64,000 nucleotides of DNA from Jiangella alba (GCF_900106035.1 NZ_FNUC01000003.1:434001-498000); one strand, 5' to 3'. Shown: positions 39,619 to 49,448, numbered from the stretch's first letter. Notes: generated by a model from the letters alone, not told the origin. Made by a program: numbers and translations.

Positions 39619-41390
39619 GCACTTCGGCCGCTGAGCACCTGCCTCCTGCCTATCCCGATCGTGCCCCGTGGGGAACCGCGGGGCGCCTGCGCGCTTGGCA
39701 GGCGGCGGCGCTCGAGGACTACATGGCGCGCGACCCGCGCGACTACCTCGCCGTCGCCACGCCCGGTGCGGGCAAGACGACGTTCGCGCTGCGTATCGCC
39801 GCGGAGCTGCTGGCCCGCAAGGTCATCCACCAGCTCACCATCGTCGCGCCGACGGAGCACCTGAAGCGGCAATGGGCCGAGGCCGCCGACAAGGTCGGCA
39901 TCACCGTCGACCCCGCGTTCAGCGGCCGCACGGCCCGCACCAGCCGCGACTTCACCGGCGTCGCCGTCACCTACGCCGGCGTGGCCGCGCACCCCATGCT
40001 GCACCGCGCGCGCTGCGAGAACCGCCGCACGCTGGTCATCCTCGACGAGGTGCACCACGCCGGCGACTCCATGTCGTGGGGCGAGGCCACCCGCGAGGCG
40101 TTCGACCCCGCCACCCGCCGGCTGGCGCTCACGGGCACGCCGTTCCGCTCCGACATCAACCCCATCCCGTTCGTCACCTACGCGCCCGACGTCCAGGGCA
40201 TCCCGCGCAGCGTCGCCGACCACTCCTACGGCTACGCCGAGGCGCTCAAGGACGGCGTCGTGCGGCCGGTGCTGTTCCTCGCCTACTCCGGCGAGATGCG
40301 CTGGCGCACGCGGGCCGGCGACGAGGTGGCGGCGCGGCTGGGCGACCCGCTGACGAAGGACATCACGGCGCAGGCCTGGCGCACCGCGCTCGACCCGCAC
40401 GGCGACTGGATCCCGTCGGTCCTGCAGGCCGCCGACACCCGGCTGACGGAGGTGCGCCGGCACGTGCCCGACGCCGGTGGCCTGGTCATCGCCACCGACC
40501 AGGAGTCGGCCCGGGCCTACGCCTCGCTGCTCAAGCGGGTCTGCGGCGAGTCGCCGGCGGTGGTGCTGTCCGACGAGCCGAAGGCGTCGAAGAAGATCGC
40601 CGACTTCAGCGACGGCGACAGCCGCTGGATGGTCGCCGTCCGCATGGTCTCCGAGGGCGTCGACGTGCCCCGGCTGGCGGTCGGCGTCTACGCGACGGCC
40701 ACCCAGACGCCGCTGTTCTTCGCCCAGGCCATCGGCCGTTTCGTCCGGGTCCGCAAGCGCGGCGAGACCGCGTCGATCTTCCTGCCGACGGTGCCCACGC
40801 TGCTGTCGTACGCGGGCGAGATGGAGGTCTCGCGCGACCACGTCCTCGGCAAGCCGCCGGGCGCCGACGACGACCCGATGGCGGCCGAAGAGGCGCTCAT
40901 GGAGGCCGCACAGCGCGAAGACCCCGCCGACGGCGAGGAGCTGATGCCGTTCGAGGCGCTCGGCTCCGACGCCTCGTTCGACCGCGTCCTGTACGACGGC
41001 GGCGAGTTCGGCACCCAGGCCCGGGCCGGCTCGGCCGAGGAGGCCGACTACCTCGGCATCCCCGGCCTGCTCGAGCCCGACCAGGTGGCCACGCTGCTGC
41101 GGCGGCGGCAGGCCGAGCAGCAGGCGGCCCGGGCGGCGGCCCCCGCCGGCGACGACGCGGCGCCGGTCCACGCCGACCGCGACCCCGCGGTGTTCGAGCA
41201 GATCTCCATGCTGCGGCGCGAGCTCAACGGGCTGGTCGGCGCCTGGCACCACCGCACCGGCAAGCCGCACGGCGTCATCCACACCGAGCTGCGCAAGAGC
41301 TGCGGCGGCCCGCCGGCCGCGCTGGCCACGGCGGCGGAGATCCAGGAGCGCATCGACACCATCCGCGCCTGGGCCATCGCCCGCGGCTAG
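39615..41390 (+). CDS. DEAD/DEAH-box helicase (SF2)
   Basis: This 591-residue helicase has Walker A ATPGAGKTT (48-56), motif II DEVH (144-147), motif III LALTGTPFRSD, and in the second RecA domain MVSEGVDVPRLAVGVYATAT and QAIGRFVRVRKRGE. These are SF2 features like those of type-I/III restriction or UvrB-like translocases, but no nuclease domain is present. The C-terminal 170 or so residues are a distinct helical region (ELNGLVGAWHHRTGKPHGVIH). The family is widespread in actinobacteria next to DUF3039 genes; its role, perhaps in DNA repair, is not established. GTG start 39615 overlaps the mini-ORF stop by 4 nt. Confidence 0.9.
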   Translation: MSTSAAEHLPPAYPDRAPWGTAGRLRAWQAAALEDYMARDPRDYLAVATPGAGKTTFALRIAAELLARKVIHQLTIVAPTEHLKRQWAEAADKVGITVDPAFSGRTARTSRDFTGVAVTYAGVAAHPMLHRARCENRRTLVILDEVHHAGDSMSWGEATREAFDPATRRLALTGTPFRSDINPIPFVTYAPDVQGIPRSVADHSYGYAEALKDGVVRPVLFLAYSGEMRWRTRAGDEVAARLGDPLTKDITAQAWRTALDPHGDWIPSVLQAADTRLTEVRRHVPDAGGLVIATDQESARAYASLLKRVCGESPAVVLSDEPKASKKIADFSDGDSRWMVAVRMVSEGVDVPRLAVGVYATATQTPLFFAQAIGRFVRVRKRGETASIFLPTVPTLLSYAGEMEVSRDHVLGKPPGADDDPMAAEEALMEAAQREDPADGEELMPFEALGSDASFDRVLYDGGEFGTQARAGSAEEADYLGIPGLLEPDQVATLLRRRQAEQQAARAAAPAGDDAAPVHADRDPAVFEQISMLRRELNGLVGAWHHRTGKPHGVIHTELRKSCGGPPAALATAAEIQERIDTIRAWAIARG

Positions 41391-41860
41391 GACTGCTCCG
41401 GAGCCCGGTTCCGCCTGAGCATCCGCACCAGCAGCGCCGCCCCCACCAGGCAGGCCACCAGCAGCGCCGCGCCGGCGGCCACCCTCGTCCGCGAATCGTA
41501 GTCGGCGGTGTAGGCGGCGGGCCGGTCGGCGTCGTGCAGGCGCACGTCGTCGATGCGGGCCGGCATCGGGTCGGCGAGACCGACCCGTTCGGCGTCGCGC
41601 AACTCGACGTCGGTCCGGGTGATGGTGCCGTCGTCGCTGGTGAAGTCGCCGATCCAGGAGCAGCTGTCGCGGCCGCACTGGCGGTCCGTGGGGGTGAGCG
41701 TGCCGGCCGGGCCGCCGGCCAGCGCGTCGCGGCCGTCGAGTCCCTCGGTGATCAGGGCGATGCCGCCGCCCAGGCCGAAGCTGGCGATGAGCACGGTCAG
41801 CACCCAGACGACCACCCTGCCGCGCTTCGTCAACGGTCTCGGTGATCGCGGCGCGGTCAT
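41387..41860 (-). CDS. small two-helix membrane protein
   Basis: This 157-residue protein has helices at about 17-38 (VVVWVLTVLIASFGLGGGIA) and 125-147 (RVAAGAALLVACLVGAALLV), with an exposed loop of about 85 residues containing two cysteines (RQCGRDSCSWIGDF) likely to form a disulfide. The loop sits outside if the basic ends stay inside. I recognise no family name. It converges on the helicase with a 4-nt overlap of stop codons. No partner is apparent. Confidence 0.75.
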   Translation of the reverse strand: MTAPRSPRPLTKRGRVVVWVLTVLIASFGLGGGIALITEGLDGRDALAGGPAGTLTPTDRQCGRDSCSWIGDFTSDDGTITRTDVELRDAERVGLADPMPARIDDVRLHDADRPAAYTADYDSRTRVAAGAALLVACLVGAALLVRMLRRNRAPEQS

Positions 41861-41947
41861 GGCAGCGATCCTGCCAGGGCGGCCGGCCCGCGACCGTCAG
41901 GGGGGATCGGGTCGCGGGACCGGCCGCCGGGGACCTGGTGGCAGAAC

Positions 41948-43468
41948 CTATCGGGAGATGCGGACGGCGTCGGCCTCGATGGAGCCGGCCGTCGACGTCC
42001 ACCGGCTGACCCCGACGACCGGGCGGTTGCCGGCGGCCAGCGCGAACGTGCCGATGGAGACCCACCGGCCGCCGTTGCTGCGCTGGTCGACGTAGACCGT
42101 CTGGTTGCCGCTCGGCGTGGCCACCAGGTACGGCGTGCGCGAGTTGTTCGCCGGGTCCTGCGGGTACCAGACCTCGACGAGGTAGTTCGCGGCCGCCGGG
42201 ATGTTCGCGCTGAACCAGGCGACGTCGCTGGACAGCACCGGCTGGACGTGCCGGTGGTTGCTGCCGTACTGACCGGGCGCCGACGCCGTGACCCAGTTGG
42301 CGCTGGCGGTGAACGCGCCGCCGTTGTCGACGATGACGCTGAACCCCGGCGTGCCGCCGCCGTTGACGTAGCCCATGTAGCGGGTCCAGTCCCAGTTCGG
42401 GCCGGGGTCGGTGTGCGTCGCGCCGGGCGCCTCGCTGTGCGCGATGATGTTCGTGCGCGTGCGCGGGATGCCGTAGCGGTCGCAGACGTGCCGGGTCAGC
42501 GCCGCCGACGAGCGGTACATGGCCTCGGTGTACCAGGCGGGGTCGTTGACCCAGCCCTCGTGCTCGATGCCGATGGACCGGTTGTTGGTGTTGCCGACGT
42601 GCCAGGCGACGTCCTTGTTGCGCACCATCTGCGTGATCTCGCCGTCGGACGAGCGCACGACGTAATGGGCCGACACGTTCGCGCTCGGGTTCTGGAACCA
42701 CGAGATGCAGCCGGCGTACGACCCCTGGACGGTGTGGATGACAACGCGATCGATGGCGTAGTCATTCGGCCGGTTGGCGACGCGGTAGTTGCCGGAGTTG
42801 GCGGCCACCCAGCGGGCCGGGCCGTAGTCGTCGGTCTTGACGGAGAACCGCTGGTCGAGCGTGGGGACGGTGGCGAACGAGCCGTGGTCGGGGGCGACCG
42901 CCCGGGCGGCGACGGTGTACGTCTCGCCGTGCGCCTGCAGCGCCAGGCCGCGCTCCAGCGTCTCGTAGACGGTGTCGGCCTCGAGCCGCGCGACCGACGG
43001 GTCGGCGTAGCCGGAATAGCGGGCCACCGGCTCGTACCAGGCGTCGAGGCGGCGGCGGTCCGCCGCGCCCAGCCCGGCGTCGTCGGCCAGCGAGCGCAGC
43101 AGTGCGGCGGCGCCGTCGACGTTGGCCGCGACATCGGTCCTGAGCGCGTCCAGGCCGTGGCCGGTGAGTGCGGCGGCCGTGCCCAGCGTGTCGGTGGACG
43201 GGTTGCTGATGAGGTGCATGACGCCGTAGCCGCCGGCCTGGCTGGGCTGCCCGGCGTGGTCGTCGATGCGGGTGACGGTGTAGGAGAGCGCGACGAGGAG
43301 GTCGCGCGGGACGCTGTGCCTGCGGGCCGCGGCGGCGAACGCGGCGGCGAGGTTCGTGACCGGCCGGACGGGGTTGCCGGCGGCGTTGGCGGCGGTCGTG
43401 ACCACGGGGGTCACGACGATGGCGGCGCCGAGCGCGAGGACGGCGCGTCGGCTGGGTTGACTCGTCAC
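41948..43468 (-). CDS. secreted N-acetylmuramoyl-L-alanine amidase with golvesin-like C-terminal domain
   Basis: The start GTG 43468 follows GAGGGGATCCGCA; the product has about 506 residues. The signal peptide has a twin-arginine motif (SRRAVLALGAAI) and ends near TAANA. A helical domain (about 35-190) precedes an amidase_2/PGRP domain (RVVIHTVQGSYAGCISWFQN, VNDPAWYTE, NIIAHSEAPGATHTDPG), which cleaves the amide between muramic acid and the stem peptide. Zinc ligands would be the His of VIHT, His of IAHSE and Asp of HTDPG. The C-terminal domain (YLVEVWYPQDPANNSRTPYL, GRWVSIGTFALAAG) resembles the golvesin C-terminal domain and may bind the wall or a partner. It probably remodels peptidoglycan. 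Confidence 0.88.
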   Translation of the reverse strand: MTSQPSRRAVLALGAAIVVTPVVTTAANAAGNPVRPVTNLAAAFAAAARRHSVPRDLLVALSYTVTRIDDHAGQPSQAGGYGVMHLISNPSTDTLGTAAALTGHGLDALRTDVAANVDGAAALLRSLADDAGLGAADRRRLDAWYEPVARYSGYADPSVARLEADTVYETLERGLALQAHGETYTVAARAVAPDHGSFATVPTLDQRFSVKTDDYGPARWVAANSGNYRVANRPNDYAIDRVVIHTVQGSYAGCISWFQNPSANVSAHYVVRSSDGEITQMVRNKDVAWHVGNTNNRSIGIEHEGWVNDPAWYTEAMYRSSAALTRHVCDRYGIPRTRTNIIAHSEAPGATHTDPGPNWDWTRYMGYVNGGGTPGFSVIVDNGGAFTASANWVTASAPGQYGSNHRHVQPVLSSDVAWFSANIPAAANYLVEVWYPQDPANNSRTPYLVATPSGNQTVYVDQRSNGGRWVSIGTFALAAGNRPVVGVSRWTSTAGSIEADAVRISR

Positions 43469-43575
43469 TGCGGATCCCCTCTGTCGCCCGGAGCCGGTGG
43501 ATCGCACCGGCCGAGTAACAGCAGAACCTACCGACAGTTTGTGGTGCTGTCACCAGGTTCCGGGGGAATGTCCGG

Positions 43576-45018
43576 TTAATCGGCCGGGGCTCCGGAGTGT
43601 CGTTCCAGGAAGGCGTAGACGTCGGTGTCGTCGACTCCTGGAAACGTGCCTGGCGGCAATGCTGCCAGGAGGTGGGAGTGGACCCGTGCACTGGGCCAGG
43701 CCCGGCTCGCCCAGCGGCCGGCCAGCGCGGCCGGCGGACGGCGGCAGCAGGACGGATCGGGGCAGGTCGACGTGGCCCTGACGGTGGTCTCGCGGCCCTG
43801 GAACCACTTCGAGTGGGCGTACGGGACGCCGACGTCGATGGCGAAGTCGCCCTCGGGCGTGCTCTCGACGTGCGTGGTGCACCAGTAGGTGCCGCGGCCC
43901 ATGTCGGTGTACTGGTGGTGGGTGGCGTAGCGGTCGGGTGCCGAGAACACCGCCCGCGACGCCCAGAACCGGCAGACCAGCTGGCCCTCGATGGCGCCGG
44001 TGACGTCGGCGGGGAACGTGACGTCGTCGTTCTCGTACGCCTTGTAGATGACGCCGTCCTCGCCGACGCGCATGAAGTGCACCGGCAGCCCGAGGTGGTG
44101 GGTGGCGAGGTTGGTGAACCGGTGCGCCGCGGTCTCGTAGGAGACGGCGAACACGTCGCGGAGGTCGTCGATGGCCAGCTCGCGCCGGGCCTTGGCGCGC
44201 TGCAGGAAGCCGACCGCCGCGGTCTCGGGCATCAGCAGCGCCGCGGCGAAGTAGTTGGTCTCGACCCGCTGGCGCAGGAAGTCGGCGTAGTCGGCCGGCT
44301 CGCGGTGGCCCAGCGCGAAGTGCCCGAGCGTCTGCAGCACGATGGTCCGCGGGTCGTGCCCGCCGCGGCCGGTGGACGGCAGGTAGATGCGGCGGTCCTC
44401 GAGGTCGGTGACGGAGCGTGTGGCCCGCGGGAGGTCGGCGACGCGGTGCAGCGTGAAGCCGAGGTGCGTCGTCAGTTCGCCGACGCCGCGCTCGGTGAGC
44501 GGTCCGCCGTCGTGCCCGACGGCGCGGGAGATGCCGGCCGCGACCTGCTCGGTCTCGGCGAAGTAGTTGCCGCGATCGCGCATCTGCCGGCGCAGCTCGG
44601 CGTTGGCCCGGCGGGCCTCCTCGGGGGTGGCGGCCTGCTCGGTGGCCCGGCGGCGCAGTTCGCCGTGCAGCCCGACCAGCGACTCGAGCACGTCCGTCGA
44701 CACGGTGCTGCCGGCCGTGACGTGCGGCAGCCCGAGCGACGAGTACAGCGGGTCGGCCTGCGCGTGCTCGAGCGCGATCTCCAGCGCCGCCCGGTGCGAC
44801 GGCGGCTCCGGCTTCATCAGCTCGGCGACGTCGACGCCCAGCGCCGTCGCGATGGCCTGCAGCAGCGTGAGCCGCGGCTCGCGCCGTCCGTTCTCGATCT
44901 GCGAGAGCAGCGACGGTGCGCGGTCGACGGCGGTCGCGAGCGCGCCCAGCGTGAGCCCGGCGGCCTTGCGGGCGTGCCGGATGCGGCGGCCCAGGGTGAC
45001 GAGGTCGAGATCGGCCAT
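43576..45018 (-). CDS. ramB: RamB-like XRE-family regulator of acetate/glyoxylate metabolism
   Basis: The product of 480 residues has an N-terminal XRE helix-turn-helix (LGRRIRHARKAAGLTLGALA, then PSLLSQIENGRREPR) and a large C-terminal part with an IrrE/DUF955-like core where the peptidase HExxH is replaced by GHFALGH, so it is likely a regulatory rather than catalytic domain. This architecture and the position directly divergent from isocitrate lyase match RamB of corynebacteria, which controls aceA and aceB. The start at ATG 45018 follows GGGGAAGCT; a longer frame starts at 45057 within the regulatory palindrome. Palindromic sites at 45032-45071 are its likely operators. The name is by analogy. 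Confidence 0.85.
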   Translation of the reverse strand: MADLDLVTLGRRIRHARKAAGLTLGALATAVDRAPSLLSQIENGRREPRLTLLQAIATALGVDVAELMKPEPPSHRAALEIALEHAQADPLYSSLGLPHVTAGSTVSTDVLESLVGLHGELRRRATEQAATPEEARRANAELRRQMRDRGNYFAETEQVAAGISRAVGHDGGPLTERGVGELTTHLGFTLHRVADLPRATRSVTDLEDRRIYLPSTGRGGHDPRTIVLQTLGHFALGHREPADYADFLRQRVETNYFAAALLMPETAAVGFLQRAKARRELAIDDLRDVFAVSYETAAHRFTNLATHHLGLPVHFMRVGEDGVIYKAYENDDVTFPADVTGAIEGQLVCRFWASRAVFSAPDRYATHHQYTDMGRGTYWCTTHVESTPEGDFAIDVGVPYAHSKWFQGRETTVRATSTCPDPSCCRRPPAALAGRWASRAWPSARVHSHLLAALPPGTFPGVDDTDVYAFLERHSGAPAD

Positions 45019-45031
45019 AGCTTCCCCATGA

Positions 45032-45071
45032 GTGAATTTCAGCGAATATTCACCCACTCTACTAGTGGGTG
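45032..45071. promoter_or_regulatory. two palindromes between ramB and aceA
   Basis: GTGAAT-N10-ATTCAC (45032-45053) and CACCCACT-N5-AGTGGGTG (45051-45071) lie in the 113-bp divergent spacer. The first overlaps the likely ramB leader, the second sits about 60 nt before aceA. They are good candidates for RamB or other acetate-responsive regulators; which protein binds which site is unknown. Confidence 0.5.
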
Positions 45072-45131
45072 GGTGCGGTGGCCGGGCGGCACCGTGTAAG
45101 ACGTCAGCAATTCACCGAACCGGGAGTGAGC

Positions 45132-46454
45132 ATGACGACGACAGCCGACCCCGACCTCATGACCGGCGCCGCGCCGGCGGACCGTCAGGCCGCCGAGGCC
45201 GCCGCCCTCGCCGAGCAGTGGGCGACCGACCCCCGCTGGTCCGGCGTGCGCCGCACCTACACCGCCGAGGACGTCGTGCGGCTGCGCGGCACCGTCCGCG
45301 AGGAGCACACGCTGGCCCGCCGCGGCGCCGAGCGGCTGTGGGAGCTGCTGCACCAGCCGGAGCACGTGGCCGCGCTGGGCGCGATCACCGGCAACCAGGC
45401 GGTGCAGATGGTCCGGGCCGGGCTCAAGGCGATCTACCTGTCCGGCTGGCAGGTCGCGGCCGACGGCAACACGTCCGGCAACACCTACCCGGACCAGAGC
45501 CTCTACCCGGTCAACTCGGTGCCGACGGTCGTCCGCCGCATCAACAACGCGCTGCTGCGCGCCGACGAGATCACCTACGCCGAGGGTGCCGACCCCGGGT
45601 TCGACTGGCTGGCCCCGATCGTCGCCGACGCCGAGGCCGGGTTCGGCGGGCCGCTGAACGCGTACGAGCTGGCCAAGGCGCTGATCGCGGCCGGGGCGGC
45701 GGGCGTGCACTACGAGGACCAGCTGGCCTCGGAGAAGAAGTGCGGGCACCTCGGCGGCAAGGTGCTGGTGCCGACGGCGCAGCACGTCCGCACGCTCAAC
45801 GCCGCGCGGCTGGCGGCCGACGTCGCCGGCGTCCCGACGATCATCGTGGCCCGCACCGACGCCCTGGCCGCGGAGCTGATCACCAGCGACGTCGACCCGA
45901 CCGACCAGCCGTTCCTCAGCGGCGAGCGGACCGCCGAGGGATTCTACCGGACCCGCTCCGGCGTCGAGCCCGTCCTCGCCCGCGCGCTGGCCTACGCGCC
46001 GTACGCCGACCTGCTGTGGGTCGAGACCGGCACGCCGGACCTCGCGCTGGCCCGCAAGGTCGCCGAGACGGTGCGCGAGCAGTACCCGGACAAGATGCTG
46101 GCGTACAACTGCTCGCCGTCGTTCAACTGGAAGGCGCACCTCGACGACGCCGAGATCGAGACCTTCCAGCGCGACCTCGCCGACCTCGGCTACCGCTTCC
46201 AGTTCATCACGCTGGCCGGGTTCCACCAGCTCAACTACGGCATGTTCGACCTCGCCCGCCGCTACGCCGAGAGCGCGATGACGGCGTACGTCGACCTGCA
46301 GCAGCGTGAGTTCGCCGCCGAGCGGCTCGGCTACACCGCGACGAAGCACCAGCGCGAGGTCGGGACCGGCTACTTCGACCTGGTGTCGACCGCGCTGAAC
46401 CCTGACAGTGACACGCTCGCCCTCAAGGGGTCCACGGAGGAGGAGCAGTTCTGA
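45132..46454 (+). CDS. aceA: isocitrate lyase
   Basis: This 440-residue enzyme cleaves isocitrate to succinate and glyoxylate, the first step of the glyoxylate shunt. The catalytic loop KKCGH (C204) is present, as are [42 protein letters not shown] and [14 protein letters not shown]. Length and motifs are those of the short actinobacterial ICL1 class. The start at ATG 45132 follows GGGAGTGAGC. It is divergent from the RamB-like regulator, the known control of this gene in related genera; malate synthase is not in the window. A perfect hairpin (46466-46510) ends the transcript. Confidence 0.96.
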   Translation: MTTTADPDLMTGAAPADRQAAEAAALAEQWATDPRWSGVRRTYTAEDVVRLRGTVREEHTLARRGAERLWELLHQPEHVAALGAITGNQAVQMVRAGLKAIYLSGWQVAADGNTSGNTYPDQSLYPVNSVPTVVRRINNALLRADEITYAEGADPGFDWLAPIVADAEAGFGGPLNAYELAKALIAAGAAGVHYEDQLASEKKCGHLGGKVLVPTAQHVRTLNAARLAADVAGVPTIIVARTDALAAELITSDVDPTDQPFLSGERTAEGFYRTRSGVEPVLARALAYAPYADLLWVETGTPDLALARKVAETVREQYPDKMLAYNCSPSFNWKAHLDDAEIETFQRDLADLGYRFQFITLAGFHQLNYGMFDLARRYAESAMTAYVDLQQREFAAERLGYTATKHQREVGTGYFDLVSTALNPDSDTLALKGSTEEEQF

Positions 46455-46465
46455 CGGGCCTGGCT

Positions 46466-46510
46466 GCGGGCGGATCACCGGGGCTCTGGGACCGCCGGTG
46501 ATCCGCCCGC
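46466..46510. terminator. perfect bidirectional hairpin terminator
   Basis: GCGGGCGGATCACCGG (46466-46481) pairs perfectly with 46495-46510 around a 13-nt loop. It starts 11 nt after the aceA stop and ends 13 nt before the 3' end of the convergent GH127 gene. Confidence 0.88.
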
Positions 46511-46523
46511 CGTCTGATGGGCG

Positions 46524-49448
46524 TCAGAACTCGCTCTGCGACCGGGCCGCCGCGACGAGGATGGCCTGGCGCTGCTGGCGGTTGTGCCGCCCGGCCTCGA
46601 ACCACTCCTTCGAGACGGCCTCGACCCGGCGGACGAGGTCGCCGTGGGCGGCGAACGGCGCGGCGTCCCAGACGCGGTCGAGGAACGTCTCGCCGTCCTG
46701 GTCGCGGATCGCGTCGTTCGGCACGCCCGTCGACTGCGACCGGAAGACCACCTCCGGCTCCACCCGCTTGACGTACGGGTGGAACGCGTTGAACTGCCCC
46801 GGCACCGGGTCGGCGACGTAGTACGGCGCCAGCAGGTACCCGTGCGTCGTGAAGTGCATCGACGCGTCGCTGGGCTGGATCGACGCCGCGAGGTCGCCGT
46901 CCAGCCCGAGCTGCGCGAAGAAGCTGAACTCGCGGTAGCTCGGGGTGGCGTCGCGCACGACCATCAACGTCGGGCCGTACATGATGGACTGTATTGATCG
47001 ATCATTGAGCGCCTTGTCCACCCAGAAGCTCAACGGCATCGTGATGTCGACGATGTCGCCGGCCTGCCAGCTGCGGCTGACGGTCACGTACGACGACGGC
47101 GTCGCGTCGACCTTCTGGTCCTTGCCGTTGACGGCGACGGTGTAGCCGTGCCGCGCCCAGCCCGGCACCCGGAGCTTCAGGTCCAGCGGGCCGCTGCCGC
47201 TGACGAAGCGCAGCCGGGTCGACCCGGCCGCGGGGAACGCCGTCTCCTGCGCGATGACGAAGCCGCGCTCCGGCCACGTCAGCGTCGCCGGGATGAACAG
47301 GTTCAGGTAGAGCGCCGACCCGTCGCCGGACCGGAAGAACACCGTCTCCTGGTACTTCGTGTGGCTCTCGACGCCGGTGCCGTTGCAGCAGCTGCCGTTG
47401 CCGCCGTACCGGCTGTACTCGATGGTGTTGCCGATGCGGCGCGACCGGCCCGGCCACATGTTCTGGTGGTACGTCACCTCGGTGGCGGTGACGCTGTCGA
47501 CGTCGCGGCGTGAGCTGAGGATCTGGTTGTGCAGCGCCCGCTCGTAGAAGTCCATCAGCGCCGGCTCGGGCTCGTGGAAGAACAGGTTCCGGGTGAGCCG
47601 GAGCATGTTGTACGCGCAGCACGTCTCGGCGTGCCGCGGGTCGCTGCCCGACGTGAAGCCGGACGTGATGTCGCCGCGGGCGCGGAAGTGCTCGCTGCGA
47701 CCGGCGCCGCCGTTGCTGAACGTGCGGTGCGGCACCACCATGCCCCAGAAGTTGCGCGCCGCCGTGTGGAAGTCCTCCTCGCCGGTGTGCTCGAAGATGC
47801 GCAGGTAGCCGATGTTCGGCGCCATGTACTGGTTCGCGTGCCGGCCGTTGAGCTGGTCGCTGTTCTCGATGCTGGCGGAGAACAGCGTGCTGAACGTGAA
47901 CATCCTGGCGGTCTCGAGGAACCTGGCCCGCTGCCCGGCGTCGGTCGTGTGGCTCGCGAGCTCGGCCATGACCTCGTTCATCGAGCCGGCCTCACCGGCG
48001 CTGTAGGTGTTCCACATCTGGTCCCGGCCCTCGGGCGAGATGCGGCTCAGGCGGCTGTGCACCCATTCGCCCATGCGCAGCAGGATCGGCAGCGCGTCCT
48101 CGTTGCCGGTGAGGTCGTACGCGTTGAGCAGGCCGCGCATGATCTTGTGGTGGGTGTACCAGACCGCCCAGACGGCGTTCGGGCCGCTGTTGGGCTGCAC
48201 CATCGGCGGCTCGATGCGGATGAACTGGCCCTCCGGGAACGCGGCCAGGTAGCCCGGGTAGCCGGTGCCGACGATGGTGGCGTGCCGGCCGTTCCCGGAC
48301 GCGTCCGGCGCGGTCTCGCCCTCGTCGTCGAAGGTCCAGCGGGCCCGCAGGGAGGTGTCGTCCCCGCTGCTCGGGCCGGTGCTGAGCGCCTGGATCTCGG
48401 TGGCGCTGAGCGCCCGGCCATGCAGCTGGACCTCGTCGACGGCGGCGTTGAGCAGGACGTGGTCGTTGCTGGTGGAGCGGCCGATCCAGTTGCTGGCGGT
48501 GTCGCCCAGGGCCGCCGGGGTGATCGTCATGGCCGTGTTGACGCCCGCCTCGACGCCGTTGACGTACAGCCGTCCGGTGCTGCCCTGCAGGGTGACGGCG
48601 ACGTGGTTCCAGGTGTTCAGGGTGAGTTGAGTCGTGCTGTCGATGCGCTGCTCGGCGTTGGTGCCCTCGGTGGTGATCGCGAACCGCGGGCCGACGTCGT
48701 TCGAGATTCGCGCGGTGAGCGCCAGGTAGGCGCGGGTGCTGGTCGCGAGCGTGAGGATGCGCGCGTTCGTCTGGCTGCTACCCGGGTTCACCCACGCGCT
48801 GAACGTCGCGTCGGTGAGGCCCGGGGTGAGACCGGACGGGAGCGTGACGAACTGGTTCGGGTGCGGGTCGCTGAGCCTGACGGCGTTGCCGAACCGGCCC
48901 GCGACCCGCCCGAAGTTGCGCTGATCGAGCGCGTCCTGGACCTTCGCCAGCTCCTCGACGATGTAGTCCAGCTTCGTCAGGAAGATCTCCTCGCCGGTGG
49001 CCGCCCAGCACTGCGCCAGCATCGTCATCCAGTGGCCGGAGAAGTGGCCGCGGAGCAGGTGGTTCGGGGTGTCCCAGCCGCCCGGCCAGGTGCCCGGCGC
49101 GGGGAGCCCGGCGTTCGCGCGGAACAGGTGCAGCATGCGGTCCGGCCCGTCCAGCGGGTCGCTGGTGCCCGGGTAGTGGCGGGCGTAGTCGACCATCCGG
49201 TCGCGTTTCGCCTTGTAGATGCCGTCGCCCAGGCTGACCTGGTTCAACGCGAACGGCGCCACCTCCCACCCGGGGGACGTCCAGCCCGGGCGCGGGGTGC
49301 CGCCGGGGATGGCCGGCGCTGGTGTGGCCGCTGCTGGTGTGGCCGCCGCGGGTGCGGCCGCCGTGGCCACGGCCGACGCCGCCGCCGGTGCGGCCGCCGC
49401 CATCGCGCCGAACCGCAACGCGTCCCGCCGGGAGAATCTCTTGCTCAT
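46524..49448 (-). CDS. secreted GH127 beta-L-arabinofuranosidase-like enzyme with inserted LamG domain
   Basis: This 974-residue protein has a twin-arginine signal (SRRDALRFG) followed by Ala/Pro-rich sequence. The catalytic (alpha/alpha)6 domain is of the GH127/DUF1680 kind; E608 and C610 (AETCCAYN) with C687 and C688 (GSCCNGTG) correspond to the Glu-Cys-Cys-Cys zinc site of GH127, with the same E-x-C and 77-residue spacing. C687 would be the nucleophile. A LamG/concanavalin-like domain (about residues 190-385, VTLPSGLTPGLTDATFSAWV to LRARWTFDDEG) is inserted within the catalytic domain, before YPGYLAAFPEG. Likely substrate: beta-linked L-arabinofuranosides on polysaccharide. A spacer rich in repeats follows upstream. 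Confidence 0.87.
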   Translation of the reverse strand: MSKRFSRRDALRFGAMAAAAPAAASAVATAAAPAAATPAAATPAPAIPGGTPRPGWTSPGWEVAPFALNQVSLGDGIYKAKRDRMVDYARHYPGTSDPLDGPDRMLHLFRANAGLPAPGTWPGGWDTPNHLLRGHFSGHWMTMLAQCWAATGEEIFLTKLDYIVEELAKVQDALDQRNFGRVAGRFGNAVRLSDPHPNQFVTLPSGLTPGLTDATFSAWVNPGSSQTNARILTLATSTRAYLALTARISNDVGPRFAITTEGTNAEQRIDSTTQLTLNTWNHVAVTLQGSTGRLYVNGVEAGVNTAMTITPAALGDTASNWIGRSTSNDHVLLNAAVDEVQLHGRALSATEIQALSTGPSSGDDTSLRARWTFDDEGETAPDASGNGRHATIVGTGYPGYLAAFPEGQFIRIEPPMVQPNSGPNAVWAVWYTHHKIMRGLLNAYDLTGNEDALPILLRMGEWVHSRLSRISPEGRDQMWNTYSAGEAGSMNEVMAELASHTTDAGQRARFLETARMFTFSTLFSASIENSDQLNGRHANQYMAPNIGYLRIFEHTGEEDFHTAARNFWGMVVPHRTFSNGGAGRSEHFRARGDITSGFTSGSDPRHAETCCAYNMLRLTRNLFFHEPEPALMDFYERALHNQILSSRRDVDSVTATEVTYHQNMWPGRSRRIGNTIEYSRYGGNGSCCNGTGVESHTKYQETVFFRSGDGSALYLNLFIPATLTWPERGFVIAQETAFPAAGSTRLRFVSGSGPLDLKLRVPGWARHGYTVAVNGKDQKVDATPSSYVTVSRSWQAGDIVDITMPLSFWVDKALNDRSIQSIMYGPTLMVVRDATPSYREFSFFAQLGLDGDLAASIQPSDASMHFTTHGYLLAPYYVADPVPGQFNAFHPYVKRVEPEVVFRSQSTGVPNDAIRDQDGETFLDRVWDAAPFAAHGDLVRRVEAVSKEWFEAGRHNRQQRQAILVAAARSQSEF

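Noticed and set aside
41941..43530. GCAGAACCTA repeated on both sides of the amidase gene (41941-41950 and 43521-43530)
   Set aside because: A 10-bp match, one copy covering the stop codon, is too short to claim a target-site duplication or insertion.
44984..45057. Longer start of the RamB-like gene at 45057
   Set aside because: It would cover the regulatory palindrome, and ATG 45018 has a good ribosome site.
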